A stretch of DNA of 64,000 bases, from the NCBI RefSeq assembly GCF_900108365.1, contig NZ_FNWQ01000001.1, positions 186,001 through 250,000 on the forward strand. The letters are read 5' to 3'. The position numbers were made by a program, and so were the translations under genes. Numbering within the stretch: the stretch's first letter is position 1; each line of letters starts with the position of its first letter. The DNA is from Chryseobacterium culicis. GTDB lineage: Bacteria > Bacteroidota > Bacteroidia > Flavobacteriales > Weeksellaceae. The notes below the pieces were generated by a model that was given only the letters and a program-made list of their open reading frames with translations, was not told the origin of the DNA and ran no database searches. Shown here piece by piece: positions 50,309-62,207 of this stretch.

Positions 50309-52903
50309 ATGACCAGAAAATTATTCGAAAAGCTGGCTGCAATGCTTATGACACTGATGATGTCTGCCGTAGTATTTGCGCAGCAGGGCTATGAGCCTAT
50401 CCGTGGAATGGGTGTAGAAGCAAAGCCTGTAAACAATTCAGGGATCTGTCTTGCATGCTATAACGGAAGTATGAACCCTGTAGTGGACGCCAGTCTTGAT
50501 AACAGTGTAAGTATGGGAAATTTCGCTTCCCTTTTAAGTGGAAACGGAATCTCTGTCAAAAATAAAAATACAGCCTATCCTGCGGGATATATTACCGGAT
50601 TCAATGTAGATCTTGGAACAAGTTTTATTACCGTTGATCTGTTGAGCTCTTTGAGAATCAGTACTTATAAGAATGGAATACTTCAGGAAACAACGACCAG
50701 CAGTACACTTTTATCAGTACCTGCATTCGGGGGAAGCAAAAACAGAATATTCCTGCACTTCAAAACATCAAAAGAATTTGATGAAGTAAGATTGTATCAA
50801 ACCAATGTTCTTTCCGTATTCAGTGCAATGAATGTATATTATGCATTTGCATTTGATCCTGCAAAAGTACCAACGGATAACAATGGGATTTGTGATGACA
50901 TTATTGCCGGAAGCGGTGTGGATGGCAATGTATCAGGAAGCAGCAGTTTCCTTGCTCCGCTTTCTTATGTTCAGAATAAAGAAAGAATTGGTGACGGAAA
51001 CAAAAACTCTTACGGATCAATAGTTCTTCCTGTAGGATTATTAGGATCCTACTCAGTGGGAGTGCTTGATAAAAATCAAACATATCCTGCAGGAAACAGA
51101 ACAGGATTTGTTATTGAACCGGACGATCAGGGGAAATTGTTAAGTGCAGAATTCCTGAAAAATATGACGATAGAAACTTATCTTTTCGGGCAGCTTCAGG
51201 ATTCAAAACAATTATCCGATGGAGGAGGCCTGATTAATATTAAAGTATTGGGATACGGATCAGGAAAACAAAAAGTTACCCTAACAACTACCAAGCCTTT
51301 CAACGAAGTAAGATTAAAAATTACCCAAACCGTAGGGTTTAATTTAGGAGCCTTAAAAGTATATTACGCTTTTGAAGAGCCTGTTACCTGTGAATGTGAT
51401 GATAAAATCCAGACCAGCGGTTCTTCGGTACCAGGAAATTTGGTGACAGGTACTACATGGACCTCAGGCCCGGGATTTCTAGGTCTTATACTGGCTAAAA
51501 TGACAAATCCGGAAGCTATTGTGGATAATAACCCGTCTAACTATGCAACAGCTACTGTTCCGGCAGCCTCCATTTTCAGTCTTTTCTCAGCATTTGCAAC
51601 CGTAGGAACTAACGCTGTACTTCCCGCTAATACAATGGCCGGATTTACTGTAGAAAAAGCAGGAAATCTTCTGGGAGTAAGTGTTCTGGAAAATATTACT
51701 GTAACATTGTATAACGGAAATGTCTTGACAGATACCTTCACCAGTTCAGGAAGTCTTATCAGCGGGAATTTCTTCACCACAAATTCTAATAAATTCTATG
51801 TTGGAGGAAAGGCTACAAAACCTTTTAACCGTATTAAAATCACTTTCAACAGTGGAACAGCAATTCGTATTCCTCAAAATTACTATATCTATAATGCTTT
51901 TGCGAGCAGAGATGATGATAATGACGGTGTTCCGAACTGCTTCGATCAGTGCCAGGGAGGTGATGACAGTATAGATAATAACGGAAACGGAATTCCTGAC
52001 TGCGCGGAAGGATGTACAGCAGTAAACGACAAATCACCTGCATTAGATACAGATGGCGATGGAATTGTAGATGCCTGTGATCTTGATTCTGATAACGATG
52101 GCATTCCGGATGCTATAGAAGATTTTGACAAAAATGGTAAATTCCAGGATGATGATAATGAGGGAGATATCCTGATAACGCCGGTGCTGGGTGATTCTGT
52201 ACCGAATTATCTTGATCTTGATTCTGATAATGACGGTATCCTGGATTTATTCGAATCTGGAATTCCCAACTCAGTAATCAATCAGATTGACGCAGATCAT
52301 AACGGTATTATTGATGCCAATGTGCCGGTAGGTAAAAACGGAATTGCAGATATTCTGGAAACTTCTCCAGATTCAGGAGTATTGAAATATTCAATTAAAA
52401 ATACAGACGGTGATGATAAGCCGGACTTCCTGGATATTACTTCCAACGGTTCGGATCTTGACCTTTATAAAATAGGAAAAGCCAACCTTGATACCTTAGG
52501 AGGAGGATTTATCTCCACGATTGATGATAAAGATAAAGACGGTATTCAGGCTGTAGTAGATACAGATCTTGTGAAAAGAGGAGCTCCGGATTCGCCGCTT
52601 TCACCCTATGCTTCATTGCTGAAAAATGCATCCAATGCCGCAAAAATTGCAGCAGCAGATATTACAGAAGTAGCAAATGACATAAAAGTATATCCGAATC
52701 CTGTAAAAGCTGGAGAAAACCTTAGAATTACATCTGCAGAAGAAGGCGTGTATACATTGTTCTCAGCGCAGGGACAGGTAGTTAAAACAGATAAGTTCAA
52801 TGCACATACAGGTATTGATACATCTTCACTTCCAACTGGGGTGTATATTATTAAGATAGAAACTCAATCGACGATAAAATCTTATAAGGTTATTGTGAAA
52901 TAA
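50309..52903 (+). CDS. Large secreted protein with calcium-binding TSP3-like repeats and a type IX sorting domain
   Basis: An 864-residue surface protein. The signal peptide ends near VVFAQQ. Three homologous beta-rich units of about 160-190 residues follow (each with a YPAGYITGF- or LPANTMAGF-like turn and a KPFNEVRLKIT-like strand). Next are thrombospondin type 3-like acidic repeats (about 530-700: DDDNDGVPNCFDQC, DTDGDGIVDACDLDSDNDG) that should bind calcium. The C-terminal 75 residues (VYPNPVKAGENLRITS through GVYIIKIETQS) form a type A type IX secretion sorting domain, so export through T9SS and surface attachment are expected. It closes the insertion between rplL and rpoB. Confidence 0.82.
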   Translation: MTRKLFEKLAAMLMTLMMSAVVFAQQGYEPIRGMGVEAKPVNNSGICLACYNGSMNPVVDASLDNSVSMGNFASLLSGNGISVKNKNTAYPAGYITGFNVDLGTSFITVDLLSSLRISTYKNGILQETTTSSTLLSVPAFGGSKNRIFLHFKTSKEFDEVRLYQTNVLSVFSAMNVYYAFAFDPAKVPTDNNGICDDIIAGSGVDGNVSGSSSFLAPLSYVQNKERIGDGNKNSYGSIVLPVGLLGSYSVGVLDKNQTYPAGNRTGFVIEPDDQGKLLSAEFLKNMTIETYLFGQLQDSKQLSDGGGLINIKVLGYGSGKQKVTLTTTKPFNEVRLKITQTVGFNLGALKVYYAFEEPVTCECDDKIQTSGSSVPGNLVTGTTWTSGPGFLGLILAKMTNPEAIVDNNPSNYATATVPAASIFSLFSAFATVGTNAVLPANTMAGFTVEKAGNLLGVSVLENITVTLYNGNVLTDTFTSSGSLISGNFFTTNSNKFYVGGKATKPFNRIKITFNSGTAIRIPQNYYIYNAFASRDDDNDGVPNCFDQCQGGDDSIDNNGNGIPDCAEGCTAVNDKSPALDTDGDGIVDACDLDSDNDGIPDAIEDFDKNGKFQDDDNEGDILITPVLGDSVPNYLDLDSDNDGILDLFESGIPNSVINQIDADHNGIIDANVPVGKNGIADILETSPDSGVLKYSIKNTDGDDKPDFLDITSNGSDLDLYKIGKANLDTLGGGFISTIDDKDKDGIQAVVDTDLVKRGAPDSPLSPYASLLKNASNAAKIAAADITEVANDIKVYPNPVKAGENLRITSAEEGVYTLFSAQGQVVKTDKFNAHTGIDTSSLPTGVYIIKIETQSTIKSYKVIVK

Positions 52904-52988
52904 TCATAAGATTAGCTTGTGTTGTGGAGAGGCTGCTCATATTGGGGCAGTCTCTCTTATTTTAAGAGTCTCAAAATGAGATGATTTA

Positions 52989-53020
52989 TTTGTTTTTGTG
53001 GATAACTTTTTGTATCTTTG
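52989..53020 (+). promoter_or_regulatory. Promoter of rpoBC
   Basis: TTTG (52989-52992), a 20-nt spacer and TATCTTTG (53013-53020). The leader to rpoB is more than 300 nt long. Confidence 0.75.
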
Positions 53021-53026
53021 CCCCTC

Positions 53027-53251
53027 TTTTGGCGCGAAAAATTGTTTGTAAATTTATAAAATACTGAAAATCAACTCTTTCATTGTGATAAACATGGAAG
53101 GGATTTCGTGTTTATAGATATTGCGGTAATATAGCCTCAAAAGTAATAAAAATATTTTGCATTACGCTGTGAAAAGATATACCAGTGTTGCAGTTAGAAA
53201 GAACCAAGTACACAGTTTAAAAGAGTCTAAGGTCCTTCGTGAGCGCCAAAA
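53027..53251 (+). promoter_or_regulatory. Long rpoB leader with a 9-bp long-range pairing
   Basis: TTTTGGCGC at 53027-53035 is perfectly complementary to GCGCCAAAA at 53243-53251, enclosing about 207 nt with no ORF. Both lie in the predicted rpoBC leader, so the transcript may fold into a closed domain. Confidence 0.45.
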
Positions 53252-53342
53252 ACACTTTTACCTTACTTTTATTTTGTTATTTATTCTTTTCTGATATTTT
53301 TTAATGAATCAAAATATTTTTTAACCCTTTCTTAAAAGTTTT

Positions 53343-56300
53343 ATGAGTAAAACAAAATCAACAACTCAAGGAAATCCGAGAATTAATTTCTCATCAGCGA
53401 AAGGAAAAATCATCACTCCAGACTTTTTGGATATCCAAATTGAGTCTTTCAGAGAATTTTTCCAGCTTGATACACTTCCTGAAGCCAGAAAGACAGAAGC
53501 TCTTTACAAGACTTTCCAAGAGAATTTCCCAATTACGGATTCAAGAAACCAATTCGTATTAGAATTCCTGGACTATCTGGTAGATTCTCCACGTTATTCA
53601 ATTGATGAGTGTGTGGAAAGAGGACTTACTTATTCAGTTCCTCTAAAAGCTAGACTTAAACTGTATTGTACTGACCCGGAACACGAAGATTTCCAAACTG
53701 TGGTTCAGGATGTATACTTAGGTCCGGTTCCTTATATGACGCCAAGTGGTTCTTTCATCATCAATGGTGCTGAGAGAGTTATTGTTACGCAGCTTCACCG
53801 TTCACCTGGTGTATTCTTCGGACAGACTTACCACGCGAACGGAACTAAACTTTACTATTCAAGAATTATTCCTTTCAAAGGATCTTGGATGGAATTTACA
53901 ACAGATATCAACAGCGTAATGTACGCGTATATCGACCGTAAGAAAAAATTACCATTAACAACTTTATTAAGAGCTATCGGTTATGAATCTGATAAGGATA
54001 TCCTTCAGATCTTCGACCTTGCTGAAGAAGTGAAAGTTTCTAAAGCTGCGCTTAAAAAAGTAGAAGGGAGAACATTGGCTGCGAGAGTATTGAACACTTG
54101 GTTCGAAGATTTCGTAGACGAAGATACAGGTGAGGTAGTTTCTATCGAAAGAAATGAGATCATCCTGGATAGAGAAACAATCCTTGAAAAAGAACACTTA
54201 GATCTTATCCTGGATGCTGGTGTGAAATCAATCCTGATTCACAAAGAAAACAGCAACGAATTCTCTATCATCCAGAATACATTACAAAAAGACCCTACTA
54301 ACTCTGAAAAAGAAGCAGTAGAGTATATTTACCGTCAGTTAAGAAATGCAGATCCGCCAGATGAGGAAACTGCAAGAGGAATCATTGAAAAATTATTCTT
54401 CTCTGAGCAAAGATATTCATTAGGTGAAGTAGGACGTTACAGACTGAATAAAAAACTAGGCCTTAACATCCCTACAACAACTGAGGTTCTTACAAAAGAA
54501 GATATCATTGCTATTGTAAGACACCTGATCGAGCTTGTAAACTCTAAAGCTGAGGTTGATGATATCGACCACTTATCAAACAGAAGAATTAAAACTGTTG
54601 GTGAGCAATTGGCAGGACAGTTCGGAGTAGGTCTTTCAAGAATTGCAAGAACAATTAAGGAGAGAATGAACGTTAGAGATAACGAAATCTTTACTCCGCT
54701 TGACCTTGTTAACGCAAAGACATTAACTTCTGTAATCAACTCATTCTTTGGTACCAACCAGCTTTCTCAGTTCATGGACCAAACCAACCCTCTGTCAGAA
54801 ATTACTCACAAGAGAAGATTATCTGCACTGGGACCTGGTGGTTTATCAAGAGAAAGAGCAGGTTTCGAGGTTCGAGACGTTCACCATACTCACTACGGAA
54901 GAATCTGTCCGATTGAAACTCCGGAAGGACCAAACATCGGTTTGATCTCCTCTCTGGGTATTTATGCTAAAATCAACAGACTTGGTTTCATCGAAACTCC
55001 ATATAGAAAAGTAGAAGACAGTAAGATTGATCTTAATGCTGATCCTATTTACCTTAATGCAGAAGACGAAGAAGACAAAGTAATTGCTCAGGCAAACGTT
55101 GAATTGAGTGATAACGGTGATTTCTTAACAGACAGAATTATTGCAAGATTAGATGGTGATTACCCGGTAGTAGAGCCATCTCAGGTTAACCTTATTGATG
55201 TTGCACCTAACCAGATCTCTGGTATTTCTGCTTCATTAATTCCGTTCCTTGAGCATGATGATGCGAACCGTGCGTTGATGGGATCTAACATGATGCGTCA
55301 GGCCGTTCCTCTATTGAAGCCGCAGGCTCCAATCGTTGGTACAGGGCTTGAGCAGCAGGTTGCAAGAGATTCAAGAATTTTAATTAACGCTGAAGGTACA
55401 GGTACAGTACAGTACGTAGATGCTGACAGAATCGTTATTAAATACGAAAGAAGCGAAGACGAGGATTTAGTACAATTTGAGTCTGCTACTAAAACATATA
55501 ACCTTACTAAGTTCAGAAAAACCAACCAGAGTACAACCATTACCCTAAGACCAAACGTAAGAGTAGGTGATGTAGTGGAAAAAGGACAGGTACTTTGCGA
55601 CGGTTATGCTACAGAAAAAGGGGAATTAGCTCTTGGTAGAAACTTAGTGGTAGCGTTCATGCCTTGGAAAGGATACAACTTTGAGGATGCAATCGTAATC
55701 AATGAAAAAGTTGTACGTGAAGACTGGTTTACTTCAATCCACGTAGATGAATATTCTCTTGAAGTTCGTGATACCAAATTAGGTATGGAAGAACTAACCG
55801 CGGATATTCCAAACGTATCTGAAGAAGCTACTAAAGATCTTGACGAGAACGGTATGATCAGAATTGGTGCAGAAGTGAAGCCTGGAGATATCATGATTGG
55901 TAAAATTACTCCAAAAGGTGAATCTGACCCAACTCCTGAAGAAAAACTTCTTAGAGCAATCTTCGGTGATAAAGCAGGTGATGTGAAAGATGCTTCATTA
56001 AAAGCTGACTCTTCACTAAGAGGAGTGGTTATCAACAAGAAATTGTTCTCAAGAAACATTAAAGACAAAAAGAAGAGAACTGAAGAAAAACTTAAACTTG
56101 AAGAAATTGAAAACACTTACAAGGCTAAGTTTGACGAGCTGAGAAATACATTAATTGAAAAATTAAACACACTGGTAAGCGGTAAAACTTCTCAGGGGGT
56201 ACATAATGACCTTGACGAAGAGATCATCGGTAAAGGGGTGAAATTTACTCACAAGTTATTAACTTCAGTTGAAGATTATGTAAACGTTAGCGGTTCAGAC

Positions 56301-57164
56301 TGGACAGTAGACGCTGACAAGAATGAATTGATCAAACAATTGATTCACAATTACAAAATTAAGTATAACGACATCCAGGGAGTTAAAAACCGTGAGAAAT
56401 TTGCTATTTCAATCGGAGATGAGCTTCCGGCAGGAATCATGAAGCTGGCCAAAGTTTACATCGCTAAGAAACGTAAACTGAATGTAGGAGATAAAATGGC
56501 AGGACGTCACGGTAACAAAGGTATCGTTTCAAGAATCGTTCGTGAAGAAGATATGCCATTCCTTGAAGACGGAACACCGGTAGATATCGTATTGAATCCA
56601 CTAGGGGTACCTTCCCGTATGAACATTGGTCAGATCTATGAAACCGTTCTTGGATGGGCTGGTAAAAAATTAGGACTGAAGTTCGCTACGCCAATCTTCG
56701 ACGGAGCAAGCCTTGATCAGATTACTGAATATACTGATAAAGCGGGTCTTCCTAAATTCGGTCACACTTACCTTTATGATGGAGGTACCGGAGAAAGATT
56801 TACTCAGGCTGCCACAGTAGGTATTATTTATATGCTGAAACTGGGACACATGGTAGATGATAAAATGCACGCACGTTCTATTGGTCCTTACTCATTGATT
56901 ACTCAGCAGCCGTTAGGAGGTAAAGCTCAGTTCGGAGGTCAGAGATTCGGAGAGATGGAGGTTTGGGCACTTGAAGCATTCGGTGCATCGAATATTCTTA
57001 GAGAGATCCTTACTGTGAAGTCGGATGACGTGATTGGTAGAGCAAAAACTTATGAAGCCATTGCAAAAGGTGAATCTATGCCTGAACCAGGTATTCCGGA
57101 ATCATTCAATGTATTACTTCACGAGTTACAAGGTCTTGGATTAGACGTAAGATTGGAAGAGTAA
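53343..57164 (+). CDS. rpoB: DNA-directed RNA polymerase beta subunit
   Basis: A 1273-residue catalytic subunit of RNA polymerase. Conserved blocks are visible: [20 protein letters not shown], the rifampicin-pocket region [20 protein letters not shown] (about 479-498), and [15 protein letters not shown] near residue 1050. The C-terminus ([20 protein letters not shown]) is complete. It is preceded by a long leader and followed by rpoC after 121 nt. Confidence 0.99.
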   Translation: MSKTKSTTQGNPRINFSSAKGKIITPDFLDIQIESFREFFQLDTLPEARKTEALYKTFQENFPITDSRNQFVLEFLDYLVDSPRYSIDECVERGLTYSVPLKARLKLYCTDPEHEDFQTVVQDVYLGPVPYMTPSGSFIINGAERVIVTQLHRSPGVFFGQTYHANGTKLYYSRIIPFKGSWMEFTTDINSVMYAYIDRKKKLPLTTLLRAIGYESDKDILQIFDLAEEVKVSKAALKKVEGRTLAARVLNTWFEDFVDEDTGEVVSIERNEIILDRETILEKEHLDLILDAGVKSILIHKENSNEFSIIQNTLQKDPTNSEKEAVEYIYRQLRNADPPDEETARGIIEKLFFSEQRYSLGEVGRYRLNKKLGLNIPTTTEVLTKEDIIAIVRHLIELVNSKAEVDDIDHLSNRRIKTVGEQLAGQFGVGLSRIARTIKERMNVRDNEIFTPLDLVNAKTLTSVINSFFGTNQLSQFMDQTNPLSEITHKRRLSALGPGGLSRERAGFEVRDVHHTHYGRICPIETPEGPNIGLISSLGIYAKINRLGFIETPYRKVEDSKIDLNADPIYLNAEDEEDKVIAQANVELSDNGDFLTDRIIARLDGDYPVVEPSQVNLIDVAPNQISGISASLIPFLEHDDANRALMGSNMMRQAVPLLKPQAPIVGTGLEQQVARDSRILINAEGTGTVQYVDADRIVIKYERSEDEDLVQFESATKTYNLTKFRKTNQSTTITLRPNVRVGDVVEKGQVLCDGYATEKGELALGRNLVVAFMPWKGYNFEDAIVINEKVVREDWFTSIHVDEYSLEVRDTKLGMEELTADIPNVSEEATKDLDENGMIRIGAEVKPGDIMIGKITPKGESDPTPEEKLLRAIFGDKAGDVKDASLKADSSLRGVVINKKLFSRNIKDKKKRTEEKLKLEEIENTYKAKFDELRNTLIEKLNTLVSGKTSQGVHNDLDEEIIGKGVKFTHKLLTSVEDYVNVSGSDWTVDADKNELIKQLIHNYKIKYNDIQGVKNREKFAISIGDELPAGIMKLAKVYIAKKRKLNVGDKMAGRHGNKGIVSRIVREEDMPFLEDGTPVDIVLNPLGVPSRMNIGQIYETVLGWAGKKLGLKFATPIFDGASLDQITEYTDKAGLPKFGHTYLYDGGTGERFTQAATVGIIYMLKLGHMVDDKMHARSIGPYSLITQQPLGGKAQFGGQRFGEMEVWALEAFGASNILREILTVKSDDVIGRAKTYEAIAKGESMPEPGIPESFNVLLHELQGLGLDVRLEE

Positions 57165-57285
57165 GATATCAGATGTCAGACACAAGATGTCAGACTATGG
57201 CACTCTAAAAATTTTATAATCCTTGAATTTGGAATGATGATTTCGTCTGAAATCTGAAATCTGAAATCTAAAATCTAAAAAAATT
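57165..57285. repeat. rpoB-rpoC spacer with short repeats
   Basis: The spacer contains AGATGTCAGAC twice (57171-57181 and 57187-57197) and a degenerate run of TGAAATC-type heptamers from about 57250 to 57278. No ORF or terminator is present, so rpoBC should be co-transcribed. Confidence 0.6.
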
Positions 57286-60200
57286 ATGTCAAATAAAAAT
57301 AAATCAAGTAGATTTAATAAAATAACCATCGGTTTAGCTTCACCGGAGTCTATTTTACAGGACTCAAGAGGAGAAGTGTTAAAACCGGAAACTATTAACT
57401 ACAGAACTCACAAGCCTGAAAGAGACGGGCTATTCTGTGAGAAAATCTTTGGTCCTGTAAAGGATTACGAATGTGCTTGTGGTAAATACAAGAGAATTCG
57501 TTACAAAGGGATCGTTTGTGACCGTTGTGGAGTAGAAGTTACTGAGAAAAAAGTAAGAAGAGAGAGAATCGGACACATCAACCTGGTAGTTCCAATTGCA
57601 CACATCTGGTATTTCCGTTCTTTACCAAACAAAATCGGATACCTTTTAGGAATTCCTTCTAAGAAATTAGACATGATCATCTACTACGAAAGATATGTAG
57701 TGATTCAGCAGGGTATTGCTAAAAAATTAGACGGTTCTGATTTTGAAAGCATGGAGTTCCTTACAGAAGAAGAGTACCTTGATATCATGGAAACTCTTCC
57801 TGTAGAAAACCAGTATCTTGATGATTCTGATCCGAACAAATTCATCGCCAGAATGGGTGCTGAAGCAGTAGAAGATCTGTTAAAAAGAATTGATCTGGAT
57901 GCATTGTCTTTCGACTTGAGACACAAAGCTCACAACGAAGGTTCAAAACAAAGAAGAACTGAAGCTCTTAAGAGATTGAACGTTGTAGAAGCATTAAGAG
58001 GTGCTAATACAAGAATGATCAACAGGCCGGAGTGGATGATTATGCGTGTGCTTCCTGTTATCCCACCAGAACTGAGACCATTGGTTCCATTGGATGGAGG
58101 ACGTTTCGCAACTTCTGACTTAAATGACCTTTACAGAAGAGTTATTATCAGAAATAACCGTTTGAAGAGATTATTGGAGATCAAAGCTCCTGAAGTAATC
58201 TTAAGAAACGAGAAGCGTATGCTTCAGGAATCAGTAGATTCATTGTTCGATAACACAAGAAAATCTTCTGCAGTAAAATCTGAATCAAACAGACCATTGA
58301 AATCACTTTCTGATTCATTGAAAGGTAAGCAGGGTCGTTTCCGTCAGAACCTACTAGGGAAAAGGGTTGACTACTCTGCGCGTTCGGTAATTGTTGTAGG
58401 TCCAAACTTACAGCTTCACGAATGTGGTATTCCTAAAGATATGGCAGCTGAACTTTACAAACCATTCATCATTAGAAAACTAATTGAAAGAGGTATTGTA
58501 AAAACAGTAAAATCTGCAAAGAGAATTATCGACAGAAAAGAACCAGTAGTATATGATATCCTTGAAAACGTGATGAAAGGCCACCCTGTTCTACTGAACA
58601 GAGCACCTACGCTTCACAGACTGGGTATCCAGGCTTTCCAGCCTAAGATGATCGAAGGTAAGGCAATCCAGCTGCACCCATTAGTAACTACGGCCTTCAA
58701 TGCCGATTTCGATGGTGACCAGATGGCGGTACACTTACCGTTAGGACCAGAAGCGATCCTTGAAGCTCAGCTATTGATGCTAGGTTCTCAGAACATCTTG
58801 AACCCTGCAAACGGTTCTCCAATTACAGTACCATCTCAGGACATGGTTCTTGGTCTTTATTTCATGACTAAAGAATTAAGCTCTACTGAGACCATGAAAG
58901 TAAAAGGAGAAGGTCTTGCATTCTATTCTCCTGAAGAAGCAGAAATTGCTTACGCTGAAGGTAGAGTATCTTTAAATGCTAAAGTAAGATGTAGACTCCC
59001 TATCAAAGAAGATGGAGAAATCGTTACAAGATTGATCGAAACTTCTGTAGGTAGAATTCTATTCAACCAGATTGTACCTAAGCAGGTAGGATATATCAAT
59101 GAGCTTCTTACGAAAAAATCATTGAGAAACGTTATCGGTAAGATCCTTGCAGATACAGATTTCCCTACTACTGTGAAGTTCCTTGATGCAATGAAAGACT
59201 TAGGGTATTCAAATGCATTCAAAGGAGGTCTTTCTTTCTCATTGGGAGATATCGTAGTTCCTGTTGAGAAAAAACAGATGATTGCACAATCAATCGAAAC
59301 TGTAGACGAAATTAGAGCTAACTATAACATGGGTCTAATTACCGATACAGAACGTTATAACCAGGTAATCGACGTTTGGACCAATACCAACGCCGGATTA
59401 ACTGAAATGATCATGAGCAGAATGAAAACTGACCAAGGTGGTTTCAACTCTGTATACATGATGCTTGACTCTGGAGCGAGGGGTTCTAAAGAACAGATCC
59501 GTCAGTTATCAGGGATGAGAGGTTTGATGGCAAAACCGCAGAAAGCCGGTTCTACCGGAGCGGAGATCATCGAAAACCCGATCCTTGCCAACTTTAAGGA
59601 AGGTCTTTCGATTCTAGAGTACTTTATCTCTACCCACGGTGCCCGTAAAGGTCTTGCGGATACCGCTCTTAAGACAGCCGATGCCGGGTACTTAACGAGA
59701 AGATTGGTAGACGTTGCGCAGGACGTTATCGTTACAGAAGACGACTGTGGAACATTGAGAGGTACAGAAGTTACTGCACTTAAGAAAAATGACGAGATTG
59801 TTGAAAGAATCTCTGAAAGAATCTTAGGTAGAGTATCCCTTCATAATATTTACGATCCTGAAACTGACGAGCTTATTGCAAGTGCAGATCAGGTGATCAT
59901 TGAATCATTGGCGAAGAGAATCGAAGAAGCAGGATTAGAAGCTGTGGAGGTTCGTTCACCATTAACTTGTGAAGCTAAGAAAGGTATCTGTGCGAAATGT
60001 TACGGTAGAAACTTGGCAACAGGTAAAGTGATCCATATGGGTGAAGCGGTAGGTGTAATTGCAGCACAGTCTATTGGGGAACCAGGTACTCAGCTTACGT
60101 TGAGAACTTTCCACCAGGGGGGTACTGCAGGAAACGTATCAGAAAACCCATCTATCGTTGCAAGAAGAGATGGTATCGTTGAAATGGATGAAGTAAGAAC

Positions 60201-61551
60201 AATTACTTCTGAAGATGAAAACGGTAATACAGCTGAGGTTGTAGTTTCCCGTTCAACAGAATTCAGATTAGTTGCTGATAATGAGTCCAGAACTCCATTA
60301 ATGGTGGCTAACGTACCTTACGGATCTATATTATCTGTAAAACCAGGTGATAAAGTGAAGAAAGGAGATACAATCTGTAGATGGGATCCGTATAACGCGG
60401 TTATCATTGCTGAAACTTCAGGTAAGGTAGAATACGAGGATATCATCCAGGGTATTTCATTCCAGCTTGAAATTGACGAACAGACAGGATTCGAAGAGAA
60501 AGTAATCTCTGAATCTAGAAATAAGAAAGCAGTACCTACCCTTAAAGTGGTAGACTCTAAAGGAGTTGAGCAAAAAGCTTACAACTTACCGGTAGGAGCC
60601 CACTTAATGGTTAACGATGGTGAAAAAATCAAGGCTGGTAAAGTCTTAATCAAAATCCCGAGAAAATCTGCAAAAGCAGGGGATATCACCGGAGGTCTTC
60701 CGAGAGTTACCGAATTATTCGAAGCAAGAAACCCTTCAAACCCAGCGGTTGTTACTGAAATCGACGGGGTAGTTTCTTACGGAAAAATTAAGAGAGGTAA
60801 CCGTGAACTTATTGTTGAGGCTAAAACCGGAGAAAGAAAAATTTACCTGGTAAAACTTTCTAACCAGATTCTTGTTCAGGAGAATGACTTCGTAAGAGCA
60901 GGTTCTCCACTTTCTGACGGTTCTATCACACCGGAAGATATCTTAAGAATTAAAGGTCCAACTGCCGTTCAGGAATACTTAGTAAATGAGATTCAGGAAG
61001 TTTACCGTCTACAGGGTGTAAAAATTGATGATAAGCACTTCGAAATTATCGTTAGACAGATGATGACGAAAGTATCTATTGTTGATGGAGGTGATACTCA
61101 ATTCCTGGAAGGAGCTCTTGAGCATAAATATGACTTCCTGGAAGAAAACAACAGAGTATTCGGTCTTAAAGTAGTAGTAGACGCTGGTGATTCTAAAGAA
61201 TTCCAACCAGGTCAGATGATTACTGCAAGAGAATTAAGAGACGAAAACTCTAAGCTGAAGCGTGAAGATTTAGCATTGGTAGAAGTAAGAGAAGCGCTTC
61301 CTGCTACTGCAACTCCAGTACTGCAAGGTATTACAAGAGCTGCACTTCAGACGAAATCATTCATGTCTGCAGCATCGTTCCAGGAAACAACTAAAGTTCT
61401 TAACGAAGCAGCAGTTGCTGGTAAAATAGACGATCTTAACGGTCTTAAAGAAAATGTAATTGTAGGACACAGAATTCCTGCAGGTACAGGTCTTAAGGAG
61501 TATCAGAACGTTATTGTAGGTTCTAAGAAAGAATTCGAAGACCTTAACTAA
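57286..61551 (+). CDS. rpoC: DNA-directed RNA polymerase beta' subunit
   Basis: A 1421-residue catalytic subunit. The N-terminal zinc motif (CACGKY then CDRCGVEVT), the catalytic Mg2+ loop [13 protein letters not shown] (about 477) and the second zinc motif ([13 protein letters not shown]) are present. The trigger-loop and bridge-helix regions follow the usual order ([20 protein letters not shown]). Complete. Confidence 0.99.
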   Translation: MSNKNKSSRFNKITIGLASPESILQDSRGEVLKPETINYRTHKPERDGLFCEKIFGPVKDYECACGKYKRIRYKGIVCDRCGVEVTEKKVRRERIGHINLVVPIAHIWYFRSLPNKIGYLLGIPSKKLDMIIYYERYVVIQQGIAKKLDGSDFESMEFLTEEEYLDIMETLPVENQYLDDSDPNKFIARMGAEAVEDLLKRIDLDALSFDLRHKAHNEGSKQRRTEALKRLNVVEALRGANTRMINRPEWMIMRVLPVIPPELRPLVPLDGGRFATSDLNDLYRRVIIRNNRLKRLLEIKAPEVILRNEKRMLQESVDSLFDNTRKSSAVKSESNRPLKSLSDSLKGKQGRFRQNLLGKRVDYSARSVIVVGPNLQLHECGIPKDMAAELYKPFIIRKLIERGIVKTVKSAKRIIDRKEPVVYDILENVMKGHPVLLNRAPTLHRLGIQAFQPKMIEGKAIQLHPLVTTAFNADFDGDQMAVHLPLGPEAILEAQLLMLGSQNILNPANGSPITVPSQDMVLGLYFMTKELSSTETMKVKGEGLAFYSPEEAEIAYAEGRVSLNAKVRCRLPIKEDGEIVTRLIETSVGRILFNQIVPKQVGYINELLTKKSLRNVIGKILADTDFPTTVKFLDAMKDLGYSNAFKGGLSFSLGDIVVPVEKKQMIAQSIETVDEIRANYNMGLITDTERYNQVIDVWTNTNAGLTEMIMSRMKTDQGGFNSVYMMLDSGARGSKEQIRQLSGMRGLMAKPQKAGSTGAEIIENPILANFKEGLSILEYFISTHGARKGLADTALKTADAGYLTRRLVDVAQDVIVTEDDCGTLRGTEVTALKKNDEIVERISERILGRVSLHNIYDPETDELIASADQVIIESLAKRIEEAGLEAVEVRSPLTCEAKKGICAKCYGRNLATGKVIHMGEAVGVIAAQSIGEPGTQLTLRTFHQGGTAGNVSENPSIVARRDGIVEMDEVRTITSEDENGNTAEVVVSRSTEFRLVADNESRTPLMVANVPYGSILSVKPGDKVKKGDTICRWDPYNAVIIAETSGKVEYEDIIQGISFQLEIDEQTGFEEKVISESRNKKAVPTLKVVDSKGVEQKAYNLPVGAHLMVNDGEKIKAGKVLIKIPRKSAKAGDITGGLPRVTELFEARNPSNPAVVTEIDGVVSYGKIKRGNRELIVEAKTGERKIYLVKLSNQILVQENDFVRAGSPLSDGSITPEDILRIKGPTAVQEYLVNEIQEVYRLQGVKIDDKHFEIIVRQMMTKVSIVDGGDTQFLEGALEHKYDFLEENNRVFGLKVVVDAGDSKEFQPGQMITARELRDENSKLKREDLALVEVREALPATATPVLQGITRAALQTKSFMSAASFQETTKVLNEAAVAGKIDDLNGLKENVIVGHRIPAGTGLKEYQNVIVGSKKEFEDLN

Positions 61552-61638
61552 AATTAATGATTTGAAATTTGGGATTTGAATTTATTTTTATATTTTCACA
61601 ATCTCAAATTTCGAATTTTAAAAACATAATTTATAACA

Positions 61639-61944
61639 ATGGACAACAATCAAAATCCACAAGACGGAAACATCAACATCGAATTAAACGAAATGGTAGC
61701 TGCTGGTATCTATGCTAACCTTGCATTGGTAAACCACTCTCCATCTGAATTTGTAGTAGACTTTATTCAGTTGATGCCAGGTGTTCAGCAGGCTAAAGTA
61801 AGATCAAGAGTAATTCTTGCTCCACTTCATGCAAAAAGAGTATTAAACGCTCTTCAGCAGAACATCGCTAACTACGAGCAGCAGTTCGGAGAAATCAAAG
61901 AGGTTGAGCCTTTCGTATTAGGAGGAAACAACGTTCAAGCGTAA
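61639..61944 (+). CDS. DUF3467 family protein
   Basis: A 101-residue cytosolic protein of a small Bacteroidota-enriched family of unknown function. It has the typical GIYANLALVNHSPSEFVVDF opening and the ILAPLHAKRVLNALQQNIAN helix. The place immediately after rpoC is usual in this group. A terminator follows. Confidence 0.88.
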   Translation: MDNNQNPQDGNINIELNEMVAAGIYANLALVNHSPSEFVVDFIQLMPGVQQAKVRSRVILAPLHAKRVLNALQQNIANYEQQFGEIKEVEPFVLGGNNVQA

Positions 61945-61967
61945 GATTTCTTTTACAATAAAATAAG

Positions 61968-61996
61968 AATGCCCTGATTTTATCAGGGCATTTTTT
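61968..61996 (+). terminator. Terminator of the rpoBC transcript
   Basis: A perfect 11-bp stem AATGCCCTGAT/ATCAGGGCATT with a 3-nt loop and a T run. Confidence 0.92.
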
Positions 61997-62207
61997 GTTC
62001 AATGTTGATTCAGGAATAATTCACTATTCTGTTCCTTTTTTCATTTTTTTTCATATTTCATAATTTTTTTTCAAAATAGCGTAAAAAATTATCAATATTT
62101 CAATTTGTGATATTCTTGTTAATTTTTGTTATAAATTAATAATACTTAATTCAAATTAGTTAAAAAATATCAATTTACTTGGTTAAATTTGTAAAAATTT
62201 GAATGGA

